From Polynucleobacter sp. es-EL-1 (GTDB lineage: Bacteria > Pseudomonadota > Gammaproteobacteria > Burkholderiales > Burkholderiaceae): a stretch of 64,000 nt of DNA. The notes below the pieces were generated by a model, which was given only the letters and a program-made list of their open reading frames with translations, did not search any database and had not been told where the DNA came from. The first letter of the stretch is position 1. Every line of letters starts with the position of its first letter. The stretch lies in the NCBI RefSeq assembly GCF_018687975.1, contig NZ_CP061310.1, forward strand, positions 310,001 through 374,000. Reading direction: 5' to 3'. Shown here piece after piece: positions 34,963-42,666 of the stretch. The position numbers were made by a program, and so were the translations under genes.

Positions 34963-35280
34963 ATGAACATGACGATTTCTAAAGCAGAGCTCAAGAAGAT
35001 GCAGTCTTCAGCAGATGATGCATGCAAGCTCATGAAGGTTTTATCCAATCGAGATCGCATGATGTTGTTATGCGAAATAGGACAAAGCGAAAAGTGTGTC
35101 AGTGAGCTTGAGCAGGCACTCGATTTACACCAGCCGACCTTGTCACAGCAGTTAACGGTATTGCGTAAAGAAAAACTGGTGAAGACCCGCAGAGAAGGTA
35201 AGCAAATTTATTACTCTTTAGCAAGTCAGGTTACCGTATCGGTCATGTCTTTACTTTACAAGCACTATTGTAAGAAGTAG
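34963..35280 (+). CDS. bigR: ArsR-family repressor, BigR/SqrR-like persulfide sensor
   Basis: A 105-residue winged helix protein. Seen: ACKLMKVLSNRDRMMLLCEIG, LHQPTLSQQLTVLR (recognition helix) and RREGKQIYYSL (wing). It lacks the CxC metal site of ArsR and SmtB. Instead Cys37 (LLCEIG) and Cys103 (HYCKK) sit where SqrR and BigR have the two Cys residues that form a tetrasulfide or disulfide link. That fits a persulfide switch controlling the divergent operon at 34019-34047. Further Cys residues at 21 and 45 are less clearly conserved. A terminator follows. Confidence 0.82.
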   Translation: MNMTISKAELKKMQSSADDACKLMKVLSNRDRMMLLCEIGQSEKCVSELEQALDLHQPTLSQQLTVLRKEKLVKTRREGKQIYYSLASQVTVSVMSLLYKHYCKK

Positions 35281-35298
35281 ACCTATAAGTCATCCACT

Positions 35299-35336
35299 AA
35301 AGAGCATTGGGTGAGAACTCAATGCTCTTTTTCTTT
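35299..35336. terminator. Intrinsic terminator after the repressor gene, usable in both directions
   Basis: AAAGAGCATTG, ten-base loop, CAATGCTCTTT, then TTCTTT on the plus strand. On the minus strand the stem overlaps the last codons of the convergent membrane-protein gene (stop at 35319-35321). It probably ends transcription on both sides. Confidence 0.75.
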
Positions 35337-35765
35337 AGCAGATGCGCGCCATTTTGGAATCATGACAGTGTGCATTAAAAACATCCCAAAGAATATATTG
35401 CCCGTTACCCAGTGAGTAAGGATGGTGGCATCTCGCAAGCTCTCAGGGCCATAGTAGAGTAGTAAACCACTGCCACACAGCATGAAAAGCAATCCTAGCT
35501 GGCTAAAGCCATTCATTCTTTTACGTTTTGAATGAAAACCTGCTTTGATGTGGACAGGTAAAACAGAACCTAGAGCCATCGTTGCCAATACAGCAAAGAT
35601 GCCATGCCAGGCTAAAACAGAGTGCTGACCTAATAGCGCTTTATAAATACCAAACTCATGACCTAGTAAATAGGCAATTCCGGTAAGAGAGCAACTGAAT
35701 ATTGTTAGCAATACAAAGGTTCTTTGCCATGATGGCATTTTGCCTAGGCGATTAGATGCTCTCAT
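35319..35765 (-). CDS. His-rich four-helix membrane protein (cytochrome b-like candidate)
   Basis: A 148-residue protein with four transmembrane helices. Several His residues sit at helix ends or inside helices: GQHSVLAWHGIF, VLPVHIKAGFH, THWVTGN and LMHTV. Paired His spacing of this kind is used to bind haem in small cytochrome b-type reductases, but haem ligation here is only inferred. ATG 35765 overlaps the apbE stop by four bases. It is the last gene of the five-gene operon and would be the membrane electron carrier to the exported FMN protein. Confidence 0.68.
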   Translation of the reverse strand: MRASNRLGKMPSWQRTFVLLTIFSCSLTGIAYLLGHEFGIYKALLGQHSVLAWHGIFAVLATMALGSVLPVHIKAGFHSKRKRMNGFSQLGLLFMLCGSGLLLYYGPESLRDATILTHWVTGNIFFGMFLMHTVMIPKWRASAKEKEH

Positions 35766-36580
35766 GACGCTGTCATCCAGATCGCCTGCGCTGAAAATTG
35801 CTCTAAACAAGGATGCAAAACATCGCCTGAAAGACTGATGACTTTAGTTAATGCATCTGCGTAGATACACTCTTGAGCAATCACCGAATACGATCCTGAG
35901 AAATCCATACTTTGGGAGGTGAGGGGGTTAATCATAAAGCTCTTAGGGATGCAATCTCGCTCTAAAAAGTAGAGTGCGCTAGTGGCGATGGCACCATCTT
36001 GTAGCTGACCAAGAGAAATACATTCACTGGGATTTCTAGGGTTGCGAATATGAATAGATTGAGCTCTTGCGCCAAATACGCGCAGATCACCCCCAGCATT
36101 AACGTATCCTGATTGCACACCCGCTTCCTGCAAGGCTTGTACTGCGACATCAACAGCAAAACCTTTGGCAATGCCACCAAGGTCTAAGCAAATGGGTGCG
36201 GAAGATTGGACGACGCACGGCCCTACAAATTGAATATTCTCGATACCCCCAAATTGCTGCTGTTTCATCCATCTGGATTGGGGAAGTAAACCTTTTTCAA
36301 TCAGATGTTGTCCAATGCCGCAATTAAATAAGCCACCTGAACGTTGGTGAATCTCTTGCGCGACAGTAAGAACCTTAGCAGTCCATGGATGAATTGCGAT
36401 GAACTCTCTGGGCGCATTGCGATTGATGCGAGAAAGCTCACTCTGTGGATTATGAAAACCCATTAATGACTGCACTGTCTCTATTGCATTAAATGCGGCA
36501 TCTACTGCTAAATCATTTTCATTGCCATCATCGCAAGCAATTTCAACGTAGGTTCCCAATAAAGGTTTGCAGCGCTTCAT
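35762..36580 (-). CDS. apbE: FAD:protein FMN transferase
   Basis: A 272-residue ApbE family protein. Seen: PLLGTYVEIAC at the N-terminus, GFHNPQSELSRINR, LDLGGIAKGFAVD, NAGGDLRVFG, and ADALTKV, the Mg/FAD-binding residues. ApbE covalently attaches FMN to Thr or Ser in proteins with an FMN_bind domain; the neighbour upstream is such a protein. No signal peptide is visible although its substrate is exported; short ApbE forms without one are common in Burkholderiales, and the cellular site is thus unclear. It overlaps both neighbours by four bases. Confidence 0.9.
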   Translation of the reverse strand: MKRCKPLLGTYVEIACDDGNENDLAVDAAFNAIETVQSLMGFHNPQSELSRINRNAPREFIAIHPWTAKVLTVAQEIHQRSGGLFNCGIGQHLIEKGLLPQSRWMKQQQFGGIENIQFVGPCVVQSSAPICLDLGGIAKGFAVDVAVQALQEAGVQSGYVNAGGDLRVFGARAQSIHIRNPRNPSECISLGQLQDGAIATSALYFLERDCIPKSFMINPLTSQSMDFSGSYSVIAQECIYADALTKVISLSGDVLHPCLEQFSAQAIWMTAS

Positions 36581-37131
36581 TTGACTTTGGCTGCTGAAGA
36601 TGAGGGCTTGAGGGCGAGCTCGTAAAACACGGCTACGCGTTTAACGCCATCAGTCAGATGCTTGCAAGAAAGAGTAGCGCCACCGATATTTTGAATATCT
36701 TTATTGAGCTTAATCGGGTTCGCAGCACTTTTGCCAGTAAATTGTTGACGCCACTGGGCTTCTGCTACTTCGTAGCCATAGGATTCAAGATATTCCATTA
36801 CTTCAATACCCGTGATGCTTCCTGAAGGACTGAGTGCTACAGCATAGGTAATCATTTCATGTTTACCCACGACTTCATCCACAATGAACCAGCCACCTTC
36901 TACAGTCTTCCAAATGCGATCTCCCTGAAAGGGGTGCCGAATACTAGAAGCAGTACGTAGCTTTTCTTGAAGATCCTCGGTAATGAGGATGGGGTTTTTG
37001 CTCAGCGTTTTATTCGGAAAGAGGAGGGCTTGTGCCTCATGAACTGAAACATAGATTTTGGCTTGTGCAACCATGGGGATGCAAGCTGCTGCTAAGCCGG
37101 CGATGAGAAGGGGATTGGCTTTCCAATACAT
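36577..37131 (-). CDS. Exported FMN-binding domain protein
   Basis: A 184-residue protein. ATG 37131 gives a signal peptide (MYWKANPLLIAGLAAACIPMVAQA). The mature part holds an FMN_bind domain ending with GGATLSCKHLTDGV, residues 150-163, where a Ser155 or nearby Thr would accept FMN through a phosphoester. This matches RnfG/NqrC/NosR-like domains. It is followed directly by apbE, its probable modifying enzyme. Role (inference): periplasmic electron relay. The Ser at the acceptor position instead of Thr is noteworthy. Confidence 0.85.
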   Translation of the reverse strand: MYWKANPLLIAGLAAACIPMVAQAKIYVSVHEAQALLFPNKTLSKNPILITEDLQEKLRTASSIRHPFQGDRIWKTVEGGWFIVDEVVGKHEMITYAVALSPSGSITGIEVMEYLESYGYEVAEAQWRQQFTGKSAANPIKLNKDIQNIGGATLSCKHLTDGVKRVAVFYELALKPSSSAAKVK

Positions 37132-37160
37132 AGTGAGTTCTTTAAAAAGAAAAATGCAAT

Positions 37161-37340
37161 TTAAGTGTGGAGAAGTGTGCTGGCGCGAGAACATAGTGCA
37201 TCGATCTCATCACTGCAATCCTGTGCGTTGGCTAGCGCCTCGAAAGCCATTAAAGCCCTTTTTTTTGCTGTAACACACTGCGTGGCTTGATACTCGATGA
37301 GATAAAGCAATGCTGCTATGAGTAAATTTTGGGTTTGCAT
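37161..37340 (-). CDS. 59-residue hypothetical protein of the flavin operon
   Basis: A frame from ATG 37338-37340 to TAA 37161-37163 fitting exactly between the DUF6662 gene (11 bases away) and the FMN-binding gene (29 bases away), same strand. AAGGATCACCAAT places AAGGA about eight bases before the ATG. The protein starts MQTQNLLIAALLYLIEYQ, has Cys residues at 22, 42 and 50, and is otherwise helical and Ala-rich. I recognise no family. The tight spacing and good ribosome site argue for translation. Confidence 0.6.
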   Translation of the reverse strand: MQTQNLLIAALLYLIEYQATQCVTAKKRALMAFEALANAQDCSDEIDALCSRASTLLHT

Positions 37341-37351
37341 ATTGGTGATCC

Positions 37352-38266
37352 TTAGTTCAACGGGAAGCCGACTTTGACAATGAATTCATTGACAGAGTGA
37401 CTGTCCCAAACGCGGGCATTGGAGCACTCAGCCTCACCACCACCCATACAATTGCCGCCCTTGAGTTGATAGCGCCAGGCGCCAGTGACCCACCAATCTT
37501 TCGCGGCGTAATGCACGTTAGGACCTACAAAAGTGGCGCGCTGGACTTGATTACGCAAATTGAGTTCAGAGTAATCATTATGGAAACGGGCCTCTACCCC
37601 AGCAGACCATTTGGGGGCAAAACGATAGCTGGCTCCCACCAAAATATCTAACATCGATTCTGGGACATTGCCATTCTCAATAAACTTGAGGCGCTCATTA
37701 GCAACCACCACATTACTGGCTAATACCAAGCGGTCATCAATAAAGTTTGATTGCAGTAAAAGGCGAGCTTCAATTTCATCTTTGTTTCTTCCCCATGTGG
37801 GCTCGAGATAAAAACCTACACCAACTGGTGATGTCACGGGATTGGTAATGCGATAAATTGCTTCCAGAGAGCCCCCTTCGATTCCGCTCTTGCGATAGCG
37901 ATTGGCAGGATCATGACTAGAGGGCACCCCATAGCCGCCAGTGCAACTTGGAGCATCTCCGCAGGCTTCGGGATTGGTGTAATTTTGATTGGCGTTCGTA
38001 TAGTAGGAGTTGATGTAACCCGCAATTTGTAAATCATTAGTAAGGCCATATTCCAACTCCGTTCTTGCGGTCCAGGCCTCATAAGTTCCGGCAGCTTGTA
38101 TTTGATTAAGTTGTAAGCGCTGCTCAAATTCCAGCTTGCCTTTGGGCTGCAAATCTAAGGTATAGATCCAGCCAAAGACTCCTTCCCCAGCATTAGCAAA
38201 TGAGAAGTGCAAGGTAGCGGCCAAGATGATGCAAAAGGCAACAAGTCGTTTGATAGTCAATTTCAT
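37352..38266 (-). CDS. DUF6662-like outer-membrane protein
   Basis: A 304-residue protein with a signal peptide (VAFCIILAATLHFSFANA) and a body of alternating beta-strand-like segments ending in Phe-Pro-Leu-Asn, as in outer-membrane barrels. It has aromatic girdle-like patterns (EAWTARTELEYGL, WWVTGAWRYQL) and a Cys-containing loop around residue 100. This matches the uncharacterised DUF6662 group. It is the first gene after the Fur-like palindrome, so it should be highest expressed when iron is low (inference). A pore for iron or a redox-active partner is possible. Confidence 0.72.
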   Translation of the reverse strand: MKLTIKRLVAFCIILAATLHFSFANAGEGVFGWIYTLDLQPKGKLEFEQRLQLNQIQAAGTYEAWTARTELEYGLTNDLQIAGYINSYYTNANQNYTNPEACGDAPSCTGGYGVPSSHDPANRYRKSGIEGGSLEAIYRITNPVTSPVGVGFYLEPTWGRNKDEIEARLLLQSNFIDDRLVLASNVVVANERLKFIENGNVPESMLDILVGASYRFAPKWSAGVEARFHNDYSELNLRNQVQRATFVGPNVHYAAKDWWVTGAWRYQLKGGNCMGGGEAECSNARVWDSHSVNEFIVKVGFPLN

Positions 38267-38307
38267 GATGTCCTATGGGTAATGAGGGGTAAATAAGGAA
38301 ATTTCTA

Positions 38308-38355
38308 AATGAGAATGATTCCTAATAATACATTACAGATGAGAATCATTCTCAT
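38308..38355. promoter_or_regulatory. Tandem Fur-box-like palindromes
   Basis: ATGAGAAT, C, ATTCTCAT at 38339-38355 is a perfect 17-base dyad of the Fur type (GAGAATCATTCTC). A second, imperfect one, AATGAGAATGATTCC, is at 38309-38323, about 30 bases away. Fur with ferrous iron binds such sites and represses. They lie 42-73 bases before the DUF6662 start and about 90-136 bases before the divergent DUF3820 gene. Confidence 0.75.
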
Positions 38356-38444
38356 TAAATAAATGACCACAATAGACTTAATGAATTGAACGGGACAGGC
38401 TTGCAGATCCCCGAGCAATACCAAAGCTTGTAAGATCGATCTTC

Positions 38445-38684
38445 ATGAGCCCACAAGATCTTGAAAAGCTGGTGACAATGAAAATGCCTTTCGGCAAGCA
38501 TGCGGGGCGCGCACTAGCAGATCTGCCCGGAAACTATTTGGCTTGGTTTGCGCGCGAAGGTTTTCCCAAGGGCGAGATTGGGCAATTACTAGAGTTGATG
38601 CACACCTTAGATCACAATGGCCTGAGGGGCTTGCTTGAGCCTATTGCAAAGGCGCAACTACAGAAGATGCGTATTGCGGACTAA
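38445..38684 (+). CDS. DUF3820 family protein
   Basis: A 79-residue protein with MKMPFGKHAGRALADLPGNYLAWF, the signature of DUF3820 proteins, a small family sometimes annotated as putative quorum-regulated virulence factor. The fold is exonuclease-associated in some contexts, but no activity is established. ATG 38445; two bases separate its stop from the convergent nuclease gene. Confidence 0.85.
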   Translation: MSPQDLEKLVTMKMPFGKHAGRALADLPGNYLAWFAREGFPKGEIGQLLELMHTLDHNGLRGLLEPIAKAQLQKMRIAD

Positions 38685-38686
38685 GA

Positions 38687-39703
38687 TTATTTTGAACGCA
38701 CGATGGCGATAACTCGATTGCGTTCATAGCTCACCTCATTAGACGGTGGTGGGCTATTTTGCGTCAGGACGACTGGAATATTTTTAGTTGAAGTAATTGC
38801 ACGTTCAATTTGTTTGGCCAACTCCAAGTTGTGGTCATATTGAACTTCAACGCTAGCTACCCTGCCGGCAGCGATGTTGGTATTGAGAGCTGCAATCTTT
38901 TCTGGAGAGAATTGATCAAAGAAGATGGGGTACCAGCTTCCGACCTTGGGCTTTCCTGTCGATGGGGGTGAGGCTTCTTGCGAAGGCCTTGCTGTTTCAT
39001 CTTGAACGGCTAGGTGAAAATCAATCCCCGTTCTGCTTTTAAGTTCTGCGTAGGAGATTAAAGGGCTGACTTGCGCCTCGTTGGTATTGTCAACCCAGTA
39101 TGCCCAGGCAGATTGTTTGCTCGGGTCGTAGATTAATTTATAGAGATGGGCTGGAATAGTCACCTTGCTTTTGCCAATGCTTCCCAAGCTTCCAGCAGAT
39201 CCGGTAAAGACATAAATATCTCCAGTTGACCGCTTGGCATATAAGCGGGTTGCCTCTTCAACCCGTTTTGCCCAAATTCCCTGATTATTAAGCCTAGCTT
39301 GCGGCATCATGTTGGCCATAGAAAAGGATTGAGCCATCCCTCTTTCAGTGGTCATATCGCCCGCTGGAACGTTATGCCCCCGGTCAAAACCGCTATCTCG
39401 ATAGTCGCTCAGCAAAGAGCGTTCTTGGCTGGGTAAGCGTGCCTCTTCATAGAACTGATTGCTACGACGGGGCCTGGGTCCTTGAAGAGCCTCCCCATTT
39501 AAGCGCTCCACTGTATAGATGGGCTTCTTATCCAGTGGTGAGTAATAAATGGCGAAGTCATCAAAACAGAGATCTCTACCAGGCTGACTCGTGGAGGGAG
39601 TGAGCTGATTTGGGAATAGCGCCTTGCATTGATCAAAGAGGGCGGAGGCACTGAGGGGCATCCCCAGCAAAATCAGAACGGCAATGTGAGTGAGTAATTT
39701 CAT
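38687..39703 (-). CDS. Secreted DNA/RNA non-specific endonuclease (NUC1 family)
   Basis: A 338-residue protein with a signal peptide (LLTHIAVLILLGMPLSASA). The bba-Me core is seen in DRGHNVPAGDM (catalytic His) and NMMPQARLNNQGIWAKRVE (metal Asn). The C-terminal part (residues 240-338) is Pro/Ser-rich and not part of the usual nuclease domain, ending with a charged tail. Probably a periplasmic or extracellular scavenging nuclease. It is convergent with the DUF3820 gene. Confidence 0.86.
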   Translation of the reverse strand: MKLLTHIAVLILLGMPLSASALFDQCKALFPNQLTPSTSQPGRDLCFDDFAIYYSPLDKKPIYTVERLNGEALQGPRPRRSNQFYEEARLPSQERSLLSDYRDSGFDRGHNVPAGDMTTERGMAQSFSMANMMPQARLNNQGIWAKRVEEATRLYAKRSTGDIYVFTGSAGSLGSIGKSKVTIPAHLYKLIYDPSKQSAWAYWVDNTNEAQVSPLISYAELKSRTGIDFHLAVQDETARPSQEASPPSTGKPKVGSWYPIFFDQFSPEKIAALNTNIAAGRVASVEVQYDHNLELAKQIERAITSTKNIPVVLTQNSPPPSNEVSYERNRVIAIVRSK

Positions 39704-40222
39704 TGCCCATCAGTGTAGGGGAGCTTTACTTTGGGCGTCCAACTCTTCGATGGGTTTTCCCCTAAAGTTAGCTCCAGAGCTAGTACTTACCGAGGTTTCG
39801 ATGTCGTTTTCAATTCATGTAATCGCGATCAGTCAGAAGAAAAGAGGCTTCTCCTGAAAAGTTCTACTCCAAAGATCTAGACACTACCCGTAGGAATCAA
39901 GGGAGATCAGCACACTAGATATACGGGGCAGTTGGCTGGGATGGGGTGCAAAAAAGTGCAAAAAGATGAAATTTTCCACCCTTTTTTATGATATGAAATA
40001 AGCACCTACTAACTTATATAAGTTATTGAATTTAATCAGAAAAATATCATTTTTCCTGATTTCCTTGCATGTCATTCGCAAAGTAAGATCTAAAAGTTAT
40101 GAAAATTGACTTATATATTCTTGACTTGATATAAGAACCTTCTTAGGATGAGCCATGTTTTTAAATTATTGCGTTGCAACATGAATGTCATACGGTGTTT
40201 ATGAGGTTGCGCAACAAAATGA
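39704..40222. other. 519-base gene-free region
   Basis: I see no convincing coding frame. It holds a tandem decamer GTGCAAAAAA/GTGCAAAAAG at 39946-39965, the palindrome AACTTATATAAGTT around 40011-40024, the palindrome GTTGCGCAAC near 40206, and a promoter-like pair at 40121-40149. It separates the divergent nuclease and transglycosylase genes. Confidence 0.6.
40121..40149 (+). promoter_or_regulatory. Sigma-70-like promoter of the transglycosylase gene
   Basis: TTGACT at 40121-40126, a 17-base spacer, and TAGGAT at 40144-40149, about 74 bases before the lytic transglycosylase start. The hexamers match the consensus at five of six and four of six positions. Confidence 0.4.
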
Positions 40223-41152
40223 ATGATTAAATGTTTCTCCCTTAATGCCTTGCAATTGCATGATGCTCAGTCCTCAAGGCTGAGTATGAAGGCCTTATTG
40301 ATGCAAGCTTGGGCTCCAGTCAATCGTGTAATGCATGGTTTGCTGATCATCTCTGTTTTTATGATTGTAGGGCTTTGGTTATCTGGCAACGGTACTCAGG
40401 CTGGTGCCTTTGACTTGGCTAGAGTGCTCTTTCCAGATGAAGCGCGGCAGTTGGTTTGGAAAAACGGCTTTGATAGTCTGGATCAGCCCTCAGAACCCGC
40501 TCATATTCTCCAGCAAGGCTTCGCTACCGCTAAAAAACAAACAGTGGCATTGCTCGTGCCTGCAGTTGCCCATTCTCAGGTAAGGCCAATTTCGCACCTT
40601 GCTGACCAAATTCCGGCCTCCAAGATCGATCCACTAGCGTTGGATTCCAGATTGATGGCTTCCGTGGAAAATCAACGTGCTGTGGCTGATTTTTTTGAAA
40701 AGAAATACAAGCTCGATCGCAGAAAAATCGAGGAGTATGTTTCCAATACGGTGTTGATTGCTAAAGAAGTGAACATAGATCCCGTTTTATTGCTGGCAGT
40801 GATATCAGTGGAATCTAACTTCAATCCCCATAGCAAGAGTCATGCTGGTGCTGAAGGCTTGATGCAAGTCATGACTGCAATTCATAGTGATAAATATGCT
40901 TTATACGGTGGGCCTACGGATGCGGTAAAGCCTGAAGTCAACATTCGAGTTGGGGCTTATATTTTGAAGCATCTGATTGCCACAGGCGGTTCATTGCGTA
41001 ATGGTTTGAAGTATTACGTAGGCGCAGCCAATTTAGATCATGATGGCGGATATGCTGACAAAGTCATGGCAGAAAGAAATCAATTAATCACTCTTTGCCT
41101 ATCAGCACCTGCCAATCAATTGACCCTCAACGGAAAAAATTTACACTCATAA
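40223..41152 (+). CDS. Lytic transglycosylase (SLT domain)
   Basis: A 309-residue protein with one N-terminal transmembrane helix (LLIISVFMIVGLWL) and a C-terminal goose-lysozyme-like SLT domain. Seen: AVISVESNFNP with the catalytic Glu, AGAEGLMQVM and YILKHLI. It cuts murein between MurNAc and GlcNAc with formation of 1,6-anhydro ends. Anchored outward from the inner membrane. ATG 40223 is the first start in the frame. Confidence 0.87.
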   Translation: MIKCFSLNALQLHDAQSSRLSMKALLMQAWAPVNRVMHGLLIISVFMIVGLWLSGNGTQAGAFDLARVLFPDEARQLVWKNGFDSLDQPSEPAHILQQGFATAKKQTVALLVPAVAHSQVRPISHLADQIPASKIDPLALDSRLMASVENQRAVADFFEKKYKLDRRKIEEYVSNTVLIAKEVNIDPVLLLAVISVESNFNPHSKSHAGAEGLMQVMTAIHSDKYALYGGPTDAVKPEVNIRVGAYILKHLIATGGSLRNGLKYYVGAANLDHDGGYADKVMAERNQLITLCLSAPANQLTLNGKNLHS

Positions 41153-41181
41153 TTTGAAGTCGTATGTGAGTATGAAAAATA

Positions 41182-41204
41182 AAGGCCACTCAATGAGTGG
41201 CCTT
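41182..41204 (-). terminator. Terminator of the FKBP gene
   Basis: AAGGCCACTCA, one base, TGAGTGGCCTT. Read on the minus strand the stem is followed by TTTATTTTT, so it terminates the FKBP gene; on the plus strand it can also end the transglycosylase transcript, although the T-run there is weak. Confidence 0.72.
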
Positions 41205-41223
41205 AGTACTTCTAGAGAGCTTC

Positions 41224-41571
41224 TTAATTGACGCCGTGCAATTCAACATCAAAGACTAGCGTAGCATTGGGAGGAATTACACCACCAGCACCACGAGCGC
41301 CATAACCCATCTCTGCAGGAATAATCAGGGTACGTTTGCCACCAATCTTCATGCCAGCAACGCCCAAGTCCCAGCCTTTAATAACGTGACCAGCGCCTAA
41401 GGGAAAGCTAAAGAGCTGCCCACGATCTAAGGAGCTATCAAACTTCTGACCCTTGTGATCAGGTGCACTCTCATCAAACAGCCAGCCTGTGTAATGAACA
41501 TCAACATGATTGCCGGCAACAGCTTCTTTACCCTCACCAACAACAGTGTCTATTTTCTGTAATTCGCTCAT
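41224..41571 (-). CDS. FKBP-type peptidyl-prolyl cis-trans isomerase
   Basis: A 115-residue single-domain FKBP. Seen: VDVHYTGWLFD, KFDSSLDRGQLFSFPLGAGHVIKGWDLGVAGM and GYGARGAGGVIPPNATLVFDVEL, the standard FKBP fold. ATG 41571 is chosen behind GAGGAAGAAAT; a frame start at 41592 gives a less likely N-terminus. Cytosolic, with no signal peptide. Confidence 0.92.
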   Translation of the reverse strand: MSELQKIDTVVGEGKEAVAGNHVDVHYTGWLFDESAPDHKGQKFDSSLDRGQLFSFPLGAGHVIKGWDLGVAGMKIGGKRTLIIPAEMGYGARGAGGVIPPNATLVFDVELHGVN

Positions 41572-41643
41572 ATTTCTTCCTCTTCTGCTCAAATTGAACG
41601 GCTAGTATATTCTGAGCTAAATCTTTTTGTTTAAGTAAACGAC

Positions 41644-42660
41644 ATGACAAACTTCTGGCTGCAATCTACCTACAATACCCTTGCCATTGGGCCGGATCAT
41701 CAACTGTTGGTGACAGATGATTTTTTAAGAACCTATCTGTATCGACCAGAATTAAATCTAGTCCCCGAATCTTGTGGGGCAGAGCGCGCTCTCCATCAAC
41801 GTTTATTAGGAAATCCCCGCCTGCTGGTCTCAGAGGGGGATATTTCGGCTATGGCTGATGAGGATATACAAGAGAACTATCGGGTTTGGTTGCGCTATCG
41901 CGAGAAGCTGCTCGCCGCCCCATCCCTAGAAAATTTTTATATGAGTTTGTTTAGGGGTGAGGGTGTTGATGTCCCCCCTTTATTTATTGCAGGATTGGCG
42001 CAGATTTTCATTCGACATATTTTGGGCGAAGACTGTCATCCTCTAGATGCGCGAATGGGGGAGATCTTTTTTCGGACCCAAAAAATTACAGTATTAGAAG
42101 ATGGTGTAGTGATGGGCGCGGACGATGAGGTTGTCACGCGCAATGCGCAAGCAGGTGAGACTGGCAACATCATGGATCTTCTCAAAGGTAAGTCATTATC
42201 GATGCGCTCTATCGACTTAGATGTGCTGCATGAAGAAAACGCTGATCTCTATTGGGAAAAAAGTGAAGACCATGACTTTGCAGTTCAGCTCAATTTTGGT
42301 CAGCCACCTATTACCCATTTTTGCCGTGTTCTGGAAAAATGGATTGAGCATTTTTTGGGAGTGCAGGTGCGCATTACTCCGATGCAGCAAATTACAGATC
42401 CCAAATGGTCATGGCATGTGGGTCTAGATGCCAGCGCTACAGAGATCCTCAATAAACTCTATAACAAGGAGTTGGTAGATCCCGAAGAGTTGCAAAAGGT
42501 GATTTGCTTATTTCGTTTGGATTTCATTGACGAGGCAGCAGTGGCTCATGCATTAGTCGGTAAGCCCGTATATATGGCGATTGCGATGAATGATGACAAG
42601 CAGCTCAAACTAAAACCTCAAAACTTGTTATTCAACCTACCGCTAGCAAAAGCGTCCTAG
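41644..42660 (+). CDS. DUF6352 family protein
   Basis: A 338-residue soluble protein starting with FWLQSTYNTLAIGPDHQLLVTDDFLRTYLYRPEL-type sequence (only the first part quoted: NFWLQSTYNTL), which is characteristic of the betaproteobacterial DUF6352 family. It is Asp/Glu-rich with no membrane segment or catalytic motif that I can name. Function unknown. Divergent from FKBP, convergent with an MFS transporter. Confidence 0.78.
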   Translation: MTNFWLQSTYNTLAIGPDHQLLVTDDFLRTYLYRPELNLVPESCGAERALHQRLLGNPRLLVSEGDISAMADEDIQENYRVWLRYREKLLAAPSLENFYMSLFRGEGVDVPPLFIAGLAQIFIRHILGEDCHPLDARMGEIFFRTQKITVLEDGVVMGADDEVVTRNAQAGETGNIMDLLKGKSLSMRSIDLDVLHEENADLYWEKSEDHDFAVQLNFGQPPITHFCRVLEKWIEHFLGVQVRITPMQQITDPKWSWHVGLDASATEILNKLYNKELVDPEELQKVICLFRLDFIDEAAVAHALVGKPVYMAIAMNDDKQLKLKPQNLLFNLPLAKAS

Positions 42661-42666
42661 GATGAT

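Noticed and set aside
37834..38127. Minus-strand frame of 97 residues in another frame of the DUF6662 gene
   Set aside because: Lies entirely inside the supported gene with low-complexity basic sequence.
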